Source: Allodiplogaster sudhausi
Lineage: Eukaryota > Nematoda > Chromadorea > Rhabditida > Diplogasteridae
Direction of reading: 5' to 3'
NCBI GenBank assembly: GCA_945643635.1
Contig: CALZFC010000082.1
Coordinates: forward strand, 237,501-301,500
Length of the DNA stretch: 64,000 nt
The notes under the pieces were generated by a model. The model searched no databases and was not told where the DNA came from. It was given only the letters and a program-made list of their open reading frames with translations. Every line of letters begins with the position of its first letter. Within the stretch, counting starts at the first letter, position 1. The translations under genes were made by a program, and so were the position numbers. Positions 44,371-56,559 of the stretch are shown here, one piece after another.

Positions 44371-47300
44371 AATAGCCTGAGATATGCAGCTGGTGCTCGC
44401 GATGCCCGGAATGGTACTCATGCAGCTGGAAGGCCTCTTCACTAAAGAGTACGTGTTCCTGAATCTCTTCTTCTTCGCTCTCGCCCGAAGTGTAACGATG
44501 CCGACTGTGCACTTTGTCCATCGGTACAAGTCCGTGTGCAGGTGGGCAATCTAAATGAGGAAATATTGTTTCAAAAAATATGAAAAATACATCTACTGAA
44601 ATGCAGTTTTGTGAATACATACATTAAAAAATATATGTATACATTTCATAATAAATAAGACCATTCAAAAATCATATGCAGAATCCTGGCCATCATGTCA
44701 TGTATACATAAATTAATTAGATTAATTGGTTTAATTAAAATAGCAAGAGTACTTACTACTTTAATTATTCTAATTAATCTATCGAATTTTCTCTATTATT
44801 ACCCCCGGGGGTACTATTTTTCAATGACCTTGCGAGAGGGGGAGGGGGACACTATTAGAAGGGAGGGGGTTCGAATAAAGAGATGGGCACTAATAGAGAA
44901 AATACGGTAGTTAATTTATGTACCTGAAATGTTGGGCGTGGACTGTAGACATCCATAGACCCTTCACGGCGCCTCGCATGCGTTGGTGGGCTTTCTTGCC
45001 AGCCTTGGTGGGGCTCGAGCTCGCCGCTGCCGGATGGGCTGCTCTCTTCGTCGTCGCATGCACATTCTACTACGAAGGAATGGATCCATTATTCGTGCTC
45101 GCCTATATTGTAACTTTCTTTATCAATTTGGTTTTTTTTCTAATATAATTCCAATTTTATGTCGATATTTTGAATATCTTCATATGGCTAGAGATTCAGC
45201 TAAAGTAGTGTGTTTTTCTTCAAATTGAAATACTAGTTTTTAGCTAAAATTTGACAGAGTATAGCTCGTTTCAAGAACCTTTTCTTGCTGCCTATGTATG
45301 CTACTATCTTGATCTCAATTCCAAGTGGACAGAAGAAGATGCCGCGCGGAAAGGCGCCATCCTTTTGATTTTTTTTTTAATAGCTTTGAACTAAAATTTA
45401 CAGAGTTCGTTTAAAGGACTTTTCTTGTGCTAATATCTCAATTTCAAGTGGACAGAAGCAGATGAAGCAGAGTGGCGGAACGGGCTAAGCTTGGCGGCAG
45501 TCCTCTTGCTCATCATCATGCTCGTCTCCTCGTTGCTGGCCTGCGTCGTCTCCTCCTTCTTCATCTCTCGTTATCTCTCCTCTCATCGGGGGTCAATGTC
45601 CGAGCAGACAAGACGCCTTCAGACAAGACTCACGATAATGACAGCAGTTCAGGTGAGGAGAGTTTTCATGAATTTTCCTTGGAAGCATAAATTCAATTCG
45701 CGGATTTTTGCTTGCCTCAAATGCGAGTGAGCATGTGATATAGAGAGAGGCAACTGCAGTGGTAAGGAAAATTCAAATAGATTACCTTTGACTTTCACGC
45801 ACTTTTAACGTTCATGGTTTAATAGAAGGATGACAGCGATGTATGTACGTACACTTGAATTACCGCAATGTCGCATTAAAGTACTATGACCTTTCAGTTA
45901 CTAATACTATATACATATGTAAATACATTGTTCAGTTTCTCAAGGACTTTATGCTTTTGCTGTGCCGGAAGCTGTGGATTCATACGCAGTTATGCTTGTT
46001 GTGAAATTGTAGTACATACTCCAGAAATGCTCCTGTGAAGTATGATTCCTGCATGTTTGTTACACGCATACAATCTCTATATCTGTGTGTATAAATACAA
46101 AATTCATCAACATATATCTATGTAATTCGAAACAAAGTAAATGAGAAAATTTAAATATGTATATCCTAAATTACCAGATGGCCGTGCCCTTTGTGACTCT
46201 CCACGTGCCAATCACGCTCTCTTTCCTGACACCCATGCTCGAATTCACTGTCGGTCTCCCTATGCTCGTTCCTCTGCTCTTCGCGTGGTCACCCGTGGCC
46301 GATCCAATCATCGTCATCTTCTTTGTAAAGGTTTAATAATTGAATCTGATTTCGATAACTTATAATTACGTCATCATTTCAGGACGTTCGCTCACGTCTT
46401 ATCTCTTTCGTTTTGCGACCCAAGGCAAAGAACGACAGCGTGAGCTCGGTGATATCAACTTTCTGAGCCGCAAACATTTGTATGACGACAATTTTACATA
46501 TGTCAATCTTTGTAAAAAAAAATTAACTTATTTGAAGTCTGCAAGCACCGCATGCATTTCATTTTGTATCAAGTATATACATAATCAAGAGTTTTCCTTC
46601 GACGGGATTCTCAAGTACCAAATTATTTACCGACTTTACTTGCAATTAATACGATCGTATAATCTTGAGTACTGCCTAAAAAATATGGACAAATATAATA
46701 TGACTTGTTAGCCATACTTTATACAGATAAAGATCAAAAGTATAATGAGCGCACATAATCACAATCATGCAGAAAAAGTAGCCACTTACCCGTATTTCAT
46801 CGTGTTTGAGAGTGTAAATGAAAAGATTTGCGAATCCCTTGACGCAGACGAGGAGATAGGCGAGCGACTAAACGATAAAGTAAATCACGAATATTTTTAA
46901 AGCAAAAACCTAATATCTGAACATAAATGATGTATTGAACGTTCTTATGAAAAGAAAAAAAGTTGAACTTTGCTCACCTGAAAGTACTCGGTCCCGTAGA
47001 GCTTGGCAAAAATGATCAAGTCTGACAGCCATTCGAGTGAAAATTCCAGGAGAATTGTCGCGCCTGACAATACTATCAGGAATTTAGTGCCACACAATCA
47101 TTTTCACTTTACTTGTACATGTAAAAAATTTTGGAAAAATAAGAAAAAATATATTCATCTATTTATTTATATATAAACATTCCTTGAAAGGCTTGACGTA
47201 TGTGGCAAAAAAAAACCTTTTGAAATCTTTTTTTGTCCCATTTAAAATTATTTTGACTGTCTACATACATACATATACAGCTTACCAATCAGGTAGCTGC

Positions 47301-49544
47301 TCCGAACAAGTCTCGCATGCTGAGATTGACTACGAGAACTCGTTGACTGCAAAAGCGGTTACATTTGTAAAGTAAAACATCACAAAGTTACACTCAGCAA
47401 AGTATATATTAACTCATTCTAGCTTAGTAATTAAGTTGCTAAAATGTATAAAATTGTTAGCAGTGTGCATCCATTCGTACTCTTCTCTGGACGTTCCTTA
47501 TCATGAAGGCAATCTTGACGCTCACGGGCAGGTAAATAAGAACGGCGACACCGATGACGACCAGGCGGAAGATGGCAATGTACTCTGACACCTGTGGAAG
47601 TCAACTTTTCTTATTGTGATTGTTGAGAGATATAAATTGATACCTAATCGGTCAGTCTAATTACAAAGCAAATAACTACAAATTAATTTCAACAAAAAAA
47701 AGAAAGTGAAATGATAGAATGCATTATAATAGATAAACTGATCATCAATCAATCTAGTCACAAAGCAATTAACTACAAATTAATTTTTTTTAAGTGAAAT
47801 GATAGAACGCTTTATTATAGATAAATTGGTAATCAATCAGTCTAATTACAGAGCAATTTAAAAAAAAAATAATTTTAAAAGGTTAAATGATAAAAAAGGA
47901 TTATAATAGTTGTTACAAACACAAGACTGAAAAAAAGAGATTTCCAACCGCCGGAATAAAAGCAGTCTGCGCAAAGCACATGATTGACGTGGTGACTGGC
48001 GGAGTTCGCAGCCACGAGAAGCCGCATGCAGCGGTGCCCGTCGTGCAAGCGAGAAGGGCAACTTAAAATTTATATTTATTTTTTTTTCATTAAAAAATAT
48101 TTTTTTTGCTAGGATTTTTTGTATAGTAGATAACAAACTGTAGTGATAGTGAAAATGCTGTTTACAAAAATAAAAAAAATTAATGGGCGTACTTTGTATT
48201 TTTTAAATTAAATAAACAGCGAATTTATTTTAATTTTATAATTAGTATACGAAAAACTGCTTGGAATTCACAGGGGACCTCCAACGAGAGCAGCGGCATG
48301 GCGCGAGTCGAGGAGACGGTAGAGCAGCGGTTGCAGGACAGCGACGAAGCGTTCGAGAGAGACCGCCAGGATGGAGAGGCCGATCTGGAGAGGGAAAGAC
48401 TGCGAGATGAGACTGAGAGAGAAAGAGAAGAGAGAGAAGAGAGATCGAAAAGATAGATAATATAGAGAAGATAGAGAGATAGGAGAGACAGAAGAGTGAA
48501 GAGAGAGAGAAGAGAAAAGAGAGAGAGACATAGAAGAGTCAGAGAGATTGGAAAGCAAATGAGCGAGCTAGAGAAACGAGACAACAAATTGAAAGACAGA
48601 AAGTGACATTTTAATCTAGCAGGTATGTGATGAAATGCAAGAACAAGAGATTAAAGAAAGAATTAGTTTTGAAAATAAATTGTAAAGAAAGGTAGAATTC
48701 TCGCCATCTGATAAGTGATGCAAAAGAGCCACGGCCCAACACGACGTGCGCAATCGTGATTGCTTATCAGTTCATGCTCTGAAAGTTTTGCAAATTCTTG
48801 CAAGTTATTTAGTCGCGGCAGGAACAAAAAAAAACCAAAGTTTTGTCCATAAATAATAGACTTTATCAATATATCAGGTAACCGTTGGATACGGAATGAA
48901 GATGCAAAGACTCGAGAAACCTCTTCCTTTAATCAGCAAATCCAGTCTGGTTACGCTGGCGAATGAGATTGCGAGCGCGTTAAGAAAATCGGCGAAGCAC
49001 ATAAAACCGATGAGAATGGCCTGGTAGTGACAGAGTATTTTAAGAAGTATGATTGGTTTTTTTTTAGCAAGGATGTAGGTTTGATACATGTGAATTGACT
49101 CTAAAATATCTATCCCAAAACGAGTATTAACCAAAAGGCTTAATTTATGTGCAATTAATTATTACCTGCTTTGACTTTCTGAGTGACGGATGAACAGCGA
49201 TGATCAGCATAAACTGTAATGTTGGCAACGGCTGTTGTTGCCCCTGAATATACGTATATGTATATAGTACATACATACATATTACAAATTGCCATTACAA
49301 GGTAATGAATTATGCAGTATTCAATTAATCCAAAGAGGCAAACATGCACAACATCAGAAATAAGCTTCCACTTCCCAGCAACCGATGAAAAAAAATGTTT
49401 TAATAGGATAGCAGCAAAAGCACAATGGGACCGGTAATTGTATTATATCTGTCAGATAAAATTTGAAATAACGCCTCACGTACCGAATGCTGCGTAGAGA
49501 CTGTTAATGACGATCATAACTTCCGTTAATCGATTCTGCTGCAT
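44335..49544 (-). CDS. srsx-like 7TM G-protein-coupled receptor, ten exons
   Basis: A rhodopsin-like nematode receptor, probably a chemoreceptor in the plasma membrane. Exons: 49544-49484 (MIVINSLYAAFG, TM1), 49243-49166 (LPTLQFMLIIAVHPSLRKSK), 49020-48883 (AILIGFMCFADFLNALAISF, TM2; LCIFIPYPT), 48384-48279 (IGLSILAVSLERFVAVLQPL, TM3 with ERF at the DRY position), 48061-47949 (TM4; TSIMCFAQTAFIPA), 47591-47481 (AIFRLVVIGVAVLIYLPVSV, TM5), 47346-47286 (basic Ser/Arg/Gln loop), 47072-46978 (ATILLEFSLEWLSDLIIFAK, TM6), 46867-46790 (SLAYLLVCVKGFANLFIYTL, TM7) and 44550-44335 (basic tail, TGA). From exon 2 on, all junctions are GT-AG and close in phase. Exon 1 to 2 is off by one base, so exon 1 is wrong or carries an indel. 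The last intron is 2.2 kb and holds another receptor on the opposite strand. Confidence 0.82.
44780..44909. mobile_element. Short TIR element (TACCGTATTTTC family), copy 1
   Basis: The right end GCACTAATAGAGAAAATACG is the inverse of the left end ATTTTCTCTATTATTACCCC. The interior contains TACCCCCGGGGGTA and G-rich runs. Related copies lie at 54234-54653 and 56422-56559. Confidence 0.7.
44958..46466 (+). pseudogene. Str/Srh/Srd-type chemoreceptor, 3' half (TM4-TM7)
   Basis: Exons: about 44958-45109 (PFTAPRMRWWAFLPALVGLE then LAAAGWAALFVVACTFYY, TM4), 45449-45652 (SLAAVLLLIIMLVSSLLACV, TM5, then SEQTRRLQTRLTIMTAVQ), 46178-46330 (MAVPFVTLHVPITLSFLTP, TM6; MLVPLLFAWSPVADPIIVIF, TM7) and 46383-46466 (DVRSRLISFVLRPKAKNDSV, TGA). 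The last three exons close in phase. The T-R-x-L-Q then Q-x-x-x-P pattern before TM6 and the D-P-I near the end of TM7 fit the nematode Str superfamily. TM1-TM3 exons are not found: a TIR element ends 50 bp upstream. It may be a 5'-truncated gene. It is nested antisense in the last intron of the srsx-like GPCR. Confidence 0.72.
48410..48560. repeat. GA-rich tract inside GPCR intron
   Basis: Interrupted GA/GATAGA tract directly upstream of the TM3 exon acceptor. On the coding strand it forms an extended polypyrimidine tract. Confidence 0.8.
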
Positions 49545-49559
49545 ACCATGAATTAGTGG

Positions 49560-51390
49560 AATAACAAGCTTGGTGTGGCTCAGGAGCACACGACTATGGC
49601 CACCTTTACTAATGTAAATTCATTCAGTTTTATGAGCAGCTTTAAAATGAAGAAAAAAAAGGAACACTTTGGACTGCCACCCTTTTCTAACAAAAGGTCT
49701 GGCAAACTTCACAAAAGGTTTATACGATTTCTCCATTAAGATAATGAAAATGCAATAGTCTTTTGACGTTTGTTTAAAATATGTAAGATAGGTTCTGGCA
49801 AAGAAGGGACTTCTACAAAGTTCGATTGTAATGCTCCTTTTTTCACGAACTTATGATGTCGCTTTCAGCTGCTGCCCTCGTGGCCAGATTAAAATGTTTT
49901 TTTTTCAAGTTCGGTTCACCTGTCATTATTCTTGTTATTGTGCTCTAGAAACCATTGTGGAAGATAACAATTTTCACCTTGAAATGTAAGTGAAACTAGC
50001 AACAACCTTTGGCCAATACATTTATAACAAAAAAAAAAGAAAGCGGGTAAGCTTTTTCACTGAGAAAAGAAACCAAGGTAAGAAACCAATAAACCAACTC
50101 TGGTGGGCTTCCTTCAGGAAGGACAGCTGTGTTGCCCTTTCTGTATTTGGTCCTAGAAGTTAGCAGAGATGTCGACCACAGGTGTTAAAAGGTAAAAGGA
50201 ACACAAAAAGCTGTCACGGAACAATTTAAAACAGAGGAGCGTAAATGAACGCTAAATGTATTTATCTTGTGAAAGATCAAAAGAACAAATTCCTGCCTTC
50301 TTCTCGCTTACTGCTTCCCGATTGCTCGTGTAACTGCTTCAGTCATAAATCCACTCGGCGTCTAATTCTATTTGCAAAGTTCATGCACTTATTGACATAC
50401 ATATTTCTACGCGATATGTAGCTTGTATTTGAGGATGTTCTACCATTTTTCTCATGCATAAATGGTTTTCAGTATTCAATTGTTATAAGCAGTAACCCAA
50501 AGATGGCTAAATTAGCTTAAAAAAATTATAACAGAACCATATCGTCTTGCGTTTCTGATTGTAAAAAAAGTACTTTCGAATTTTGCATAGATCAACTGAT
50601 CCATCTATCCCACAACAAAATAGCATCTGTTGGTGCAGCACACAGAGCGCAGAATCTTTTTTGCGAACAAATTCAATTATAGTCTTGTTCTCGAACGTGA
50701 ACTTCTTTCTTGTATATGCTATAACAAAAAAATGAAATAGGACACGGTAGATTAAGAGATTAATTGTATCGACATTCGTGCTTGATTGAACGCGCTGGTT
50801 TTTCGAGGCATGGAACGTGGAACCGATCGAGGAATGTGCGCCTTGCTGACCATGAGCCTTGTTTAATTCTTGAGTCGGGCGTGCATTTAAAATGAAAGGA
50901 TGCGCTGTCATAAAAACAAGCAGCACAAAAACCAGCAAAACAGAGAAGATAAGGAAAATAGTGGAATCAGGGCAAAAATGATCAAATTAAAAAAAAATGA
51001 TAATCATTCTTTTATTTAATAATATTGTATTGCAAGTGCTTTTTTTCCCTGTCAACGAGGAACTTCCTGGTCGTGTAAAATACAGCTGGCGCAACTTTGT
51101 TCGATGAACATGTCCCAGATCTGCATGGGATATTACATGTATGCATTCGCATTTATATGTACCTGCATCTGTTAATTGCAACTTGGCAAGATTAAAAGAA
51201 GTTTCCGACGAAAAAATACTTCTTCTTTTATATTCCCATATGACCAAATTTGTGGGCAAGCACAAACAATAACACAAAAACAATCCATTGCAAATTGTCT
51301 ATACAGCAATTCTCGGAATATCCTAGATTTCAAAAAATGGAAACATTGTATAACATTTACTACTCTTTATCTTACAGGGGCGTCTTTGTA
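49560..51390. other. No gene established
   Basis: AT-rich interval between the GPCR and the Cys-rich secreted-protein gene, probably containing the promoters of one or both. Two weak minus-strand open stretches (about 50930-50750 and 51260-51140) were examined and not accepted. Confidence 0.4.
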
Positions 51391-51399
51391 AGGCAATTA

Positions 51400-52623
51400 G
51401 GACCGGTTGTTAGGGTCGGGCGTCGCCGCGATCTCTGGATGCTTATACTTCTCGACTGCCTGTTCCTTCATCAATTCAAGCAGCATCTTCCCGCCCTCGC
51501 TCTCCCACTTCGCCTTCCTCTCCGAATTCCTCTCCTAAAACTTTGTACTTTGTTCAATGCTCATTTTAATTTGTCTACCTTGTCCAGCGCGTTGCAGGCG
51601 TGGCCGACTTCGCCCGGGCAGAAACACTCGAAGATTGGGTTGGAGATGTTGAATGGAGCAACCTGCAAGAAAATTAAATGAATTTTTCCCATTTCTGCAA
51701 AATATAAAAAGAGACAATGCGGCAGCCATCCTTGAGTGTCTCGTCGGGAAGCTTCTCCACGCAGTCGACGCAGCCGAAGCCGGCTCGCTCAGCAATCTGG
51801 AGGCTCGCCGGGTCGTAGGTGATCTGCGTGCGGCAGAAGGCGGCACCACGGCAGACATCCGGTTCAGGGCCTCCGTACATGCAGCGGTGCTTTGAAATTA
51901 GGATCAAATCATAAGATAATAAACTTATTTTTTGTTGAGATTTTCGCTAGCCACGGTAGTAAAAAAATTTTGGTGTGAGACACCGTGAGAATTCAGCTAA
52001 GTGAGCTGAAAATGATTATAAAAGTGTGCGGCACGAGTGTGTATTCCCCTTAGGATTCATATCACGAAACGTCAGAGTGCTCACATTGGCCGCTCTGTAC
52101 ATCTCAATCGCCTCTTGCGTCAGTTTGCGTCGCTGTTAATAAGTGCAGAGCCGCTGGTTTCGGCTGTCGCAGTAACATTTATATCTGAACAAAACCTCGC
52201 TTTAGAAGAACTTCTTTGTCTTCTTTGCTAAAAAAACAGCTTCCCTTCTTCGAGAACAGAGAATGCATATAACAATTGACGGCATAATTGACTCGCATTT
52301 GAATAGATTCATCGTAGACTACACAGCCGTCGCCCGTTGCATTCTGGCATCCCTTATAATCGTATCTGTTATTCATGGGCTCAGAGAGGGTATGCTGTTT
52401 CAGATAAACATCGGCAGCGCAGAATGGAAACGGCATCCATTTTGTACTCCGCTTCACAGAAGGTAGGCTGTAAAAGAAGGTTGTAAATACCATTCAAGAA
52501 AAAAAGTCATTGAATTCCGTAAGCTTTGTCCCTATCAACGATTCTTACTTTGTTCGCATCTGCACTCGCAATTCCGAGCAGAAGAGGGAGAAGAAGAAGA
52601 GGAAGGAAGATGAGGAGACGCAT
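51400..52623 (-). CDS. Secreted cysteine-rich protein, seven exons, 204 residues
   Basis: Exons: 52623-52549 (signal peptide MRLLIFLPLLLLPLLLGIAS then ADANK), 52467-52410 (PTFCEAEYKMDAVSILRCR), 52365-52325 (YTIIRDARMQRATA), 52132-52085 (RRKLTQEAIEMYRAAN), 51889-51716 (HRCMYGGPEPDVCRGAAFC; ERAGFGCVDCVEKLPDETLK), 51662-51579 (FNISNPIFECFCPGEVGHAC) and 51534-51400 (a charged tail ending TPDPNNRS, TAA). Every junction is GT-AG and in phase, with one 44-nt intron. The mature protein has 11 cysteines, no membrane helix and one NIS glycosylation sequon. It is therefore expected in the secretory pathway. I do not recognise the family; it could be a nematode-specific cysteine-rich secreted protein. 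The gene looks intact. Confidence 0.8.
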
Positions 52624-52779
52624 CTCGAAGCACGAAACTGCAACGATCGTTTTTGAGGATTAGGTAAATGATTTAGTATTTTTAGGGAACCTCTTCACTA
52701 AAACTACTAGATCATTTTAGTTGAATGAACGTAAGCCTTGACCCCGGGTCTCCTTGGGGCATGATTTATTATTGTATTA

Positions 52780-53040
52780 CGTAATTAGACAGTTATTGTG
52801 ATCCGTTTGGTAAGAGAGAGAATTTGGAAATAACAGGGAGAGTGAGAGAAAGGGGAAACGAGGAAATGGAGGAAAGGAAAAGAGCGAAGGAACGGGACTA
52901 GTAAGGAAGGAGAGACCAAGGGAAGGAATAAAGAAAGGAAAGGATGAGAGGAAGACGGCTAGAAAAAGCAAAGGAGAGATTGAGAGGGAGAACAGGGAAA
53001 GGAAAGAAGGGGAAGGGAGGATGGGTAGGGGAAAGTAACC
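52780..53040. repeat. Purine-rich (A/G) tract
   Basis: About 250 bases of almost pure purine, less regular than the GA arrays. Bases 53040-54230 contain no recognised gene. Confidence 0.7.
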
Positions 53041-54233
53041 TCAGCAGATGACTTCCGGTGATCTCTCGAAGAGAACAAACGGAAGAATGACGAGGACCTT
53101 GATGAGTCTTACGCTTTTATATGGCCATGATGCACTTTATAATGTTTTTTATAAGTTCCAGTTAATTTCAATTATAATGCCACTCACAACTAGGAAACTT
53201 CAATGTTTCGTGACTTAATGAACATTAAAATGCGGTATTACCTTTAAGAATATCAGCAATCTTCCCAGGAAACATGTAGTGAACATTTTATTTCGCAAAT
53301 TCAGCAAATCTTTCGAGATGACACATAGGAACTTTCTTCTTTTGATATCTTAGGGACCAGTCATTCTCACCATTTTTCCACCGCGAACTCGGTCGGCTGC
53401 CTTCCCTCTGCCGCGTGTTTACTGTCATATGATCTAATAACTTTTCCCTGTTTTCCAACGGTTCAGATCGAGTACAAACTATTGTCTGCTTAGCTTCCGC
53501 TTTGGAAGTTTATAAGCCGACTTACATGACACTACTTCAGAAATGGCACAAAGTGGTACAATATCGGAATTCTCGTTTTGGCACCGGATTGTCGCCACCG
53601 TTCCTCCAAAATCTGACATAATATTCTCTTCGTCGTGCGCTTCCATGTCGCAACTTTACTGTATAGTTCTCCTTTCCGTCTTTCATTGCTACACTATGCT
53701 CCTTTTGGTGTGTGGCACTCCTCAAGTAAGAGCAAATAAACGCTTGCAACTTCAACGAAATGTAGGAAAGGGAGGGGACATTCGATATCTTTCTCCTTGT
53801 CATGCCTTCTCCATACAATTCACCAGCTGGTTTTTCTATTTTTATTTCGCTTCCTTCAGTTGCTTCTCTCGCTCCTCTGTTATCATTTCAGCTATTTCCA
53901 AGACTTCCTGCAATTATGATAGCACCGCTATTTAGACGAGTCATCATTTCTGCATTATAGAAGATAGGGCATTGAGAGAAGATAGACATGCATATGTTTG
54001 CCAGGCGGGCAGAATCCAATACTAGTGAAAATGACTGCGTATGCAAGAAGCGGCCAGCAGTGACTTCAAGTTCTGTGGGTGGAATAGTCTCTTGAGAGAG
54101 GAAATGCATGAATCCGGAGCATATCATAGCTTACGCCAATCTACATATGTATAGGCAGGCAGGACAAGTGTAATTGCTATGGTGAGGCACGTTGATGAGA
54201 AACGATTCGTTGTGTTCGTTAACTAGCTTTACA

Positions 54234-54653
54234 TACCGTATTTTCTCTATTAGTGCCCCTCCCTCTATTAGAGCCCCCACCCTCTAATAGTGCCCCCCTC
54301 CCGCAAGGGTATTGAAAAATAGTACCCCCCCCCTCCAATAGTGCCCCCCCAATTGTCTAATAAAGACGTACTTGGAATCTATGTTTGAGGTATGGGATGC
54401 TCTTCCTAATGAACTGATTGCAAATTCATTCAAATGCAACAGCAAAACTGATATTCCGGTGATGATTCCATTGAAGTAGAGCTATAATTCTTCGTTTTTG
54501 TGAATAAAATGTTGTTATCAAACTTTTAGTCAATGAAATTGAAAAATAGTACCCCTCCCTCTAATAGAACCCCCCCCCTCTAATAGTGACCCCCCTCTCA
54601 CAGGGGTATTGAAAAATAGTACCCCCGGGGGCACTAATAGAGAAAATACGGTA
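54234..54653. mobile_element. TIR element (TACCGTATTTTC family), copy 2, full length
   Basis: Begins TACCGTATTTTCTCTATTAG and ends with its inverse, CTAATAGAGAAAATACGGTA. The interior has reiterated CCCTCTAATAGTGCCCCC motifs with A-rich DNA between. There is no open frame, so it is a non-autonomous element of about 420 bp. Confidence 0.8.
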
Positions 54654-54659
54654 GTTTAC

Positions 54660-56420
54660 GAGTGTTATCGTACATATGTAGGCACTTGCATACACTTCCT
54701 GGGGCATTTTTGGATAACGTTAGGGCATCCATTTGATACCTCAAGCAATGACTGCGTCCGGGAATTCTCTCAGTCTCGCTCTCTATCTTCTGCTCTCTCT
54801 CTCTCTCTCTAGGGCCTTGAACGCTTCCTCTTTACGCACTTCACCTCCTTTCTCTCGGCCAGCGAAGGCTCCTCGCGCATTCAGCTCCCACAACGTAAAG
54901 CCTCCATGAGAGTCTCGAGAGAAAGAATGTTATTAATGTGTTATTTCTTTCCCGCTTTCTCTTAACCGTGTTTATCATAACCCTGCGGCATTTAGCGAGT
55001 GATTTGGATAAAGATTTAGAATAGGCTTACATCATTAGTAGAAGATGGCATGATAATTTTCTTTTTCACCCTCTTTATCTCTCTCTCTCACTCTCTCTCT
55101 CTCTCTCTCGCTCTCCATTCAGAGAGTCATTCCAGTCACATTGCGGATCAGATCCTTTCGTTTAGTTTTTTCTTATTCTGTTTCGATTTACATCAATACT
55201 ATTACGGAACCCAATCATTTTTCATCAGCGCTTAGCTTTACTTCGCTTATGGTTAGCAATATCACTTTTTTTAAATAACCGAATATATGTACATATGTAT
55301 GTATATGGAGCGTACAGCCTCTTTCACCTTTTTTTATCGCCTGCACATCCTCTCTAATTTTCTCCTTCGATGTTTTGTTCTCGCTCTCTATCTATATCTC
55401 ACTCTCTCGCAGAGAGAGAGAGTGAAAGAAAGAAAGACAGAAAAGAACAGAGAGACAGACAAATAAAGTGGTCGAGACAGAAGCAAGGAGAGCGATACAC
55501 TTATAGAGAGATAGAAAGAGAGAGAGAGAGAGAGTGAGAGAGAGAGTATGAGAAAGACAGGAGGAATCCAAATAACGAAAGAAAGGATCACTATCTTCTC
55601 ATATTCTATCAATCTCGTTTATTTATATACATATTTTAGAAAAGTGAGAAGTAAACATAAAGAGACGACGAGATAATAATGGCAAAAATAGTGATGTCAG
55701 ATCAACCCATCTCTTTCGGAGCTAGGCTCATTGTCCTTTACTTCAACATTCATCCTAACCAATTCTGCTTTCAGGTTCTATCGCCATACACGCGATTTCA
55801 ATTGGGTTTCAGTCGCCATGCACGTGACAACTACTATTTGTTACAAGATAACACTTCTTCGTGATCATTTCGACACCCTACAAAGGCCGGGCTTATGTTA
55901 TTGTTCACAAGCACGTAGGTTGACTTTTTAATTATAACATTTCGTTTTCTCTTGAAGACATTCTTCAAATATAGACTTAAATGTTAGAAAACATATAAAC
56001 CTCTCTTTTACCAGCGCCAAATCTACATCGCTTTATTAAAACATGTGGGTTAATAGACTTTTGAAATAGTGTATGATCTCTATCCTGAACCATCTTTCGA
56101 CCGTAAGAGTGGGCGACCGAAATCACCGTTCAACCTATAAAGCGCAGGTAGGGACGGGTGCGGAAAAAAAACCAATGTAACACCTTGACCTCATCACACA
56201 TCTCTTTCTTCTGGCGGAGTAGCGAGATTACGACTTTACAACAATTGCCATCTTTCGAGTAAATGTCCATCAAACTTCACGCTAAACCTGGCCGTCTTAC
56301 AACTCCAAATGCTCCTTGAACGCAGGCTACTCTGGCGACGAAGTGACGACAACGCAAAAACAATATCACGTTAGCCTTGCTTTCATCACAAATGTTGCAC
56401 AAGCCCACATAACCGTATAC
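54660..56420. other. No gene recognised; CT/GA tracts
   Basis: CT tract at about 54775-54810, CT at 55075-55115 and GA at 55400-55560. Remaining DNA is AT-rich without an exon I could support. Confidence 0.5.
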
Positions 56421-56421
56421 A

Positions 56422-56559
56422 TACCGTATTTTCTTTATTAGTGCCCCTCCCTCTATTAGAACCCCCCCCCCCCTCTAATAGGGCCCCCTCCCCTCTCGCA
56501 AGGGCATTGAAAAAGAGTACCCCCGGGGGCACTAATACACTAATAGAGAAAATACGGTT
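56422..56559. mobile_element. TIR element (TACCGTATTTTC family), copy 3, short
   Basis: TACCGTATTTTCTTTATTAG at the left end and TAATAGAGAAAATACGGT at the right, with C-rich interior and CCCCCGGGGG near the right end. It is about 138 bp, an internal deletion relative to copy 2. Confidence 0.78.

Noticed and set aside
50507..50938. Open frame with a signal-peptide-like start (FMTAHPFILNA)
   Set aside because: There is no ATG at the frame start, the second half is AT-rich, and no splice-consistent model was found.
51140..51283. Minus-strand stretch with FNLAKLQLTDAGTYKCE, resembling an immunoglobulin-domain signature
   Set aside because: It is AT-rich unlike every supported exon here, has no partner exon, and the apparent motif runs into a TACATATAAATG repeat-like stretch. 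The spacing from the Trp is too short for a standard domain.
53543..53935. 130-codon plus-strand frame with a hydrophobic stretch
   Set aside because: No splice-site context, no recognisable motif and no exon-like codon bias; probably chance.
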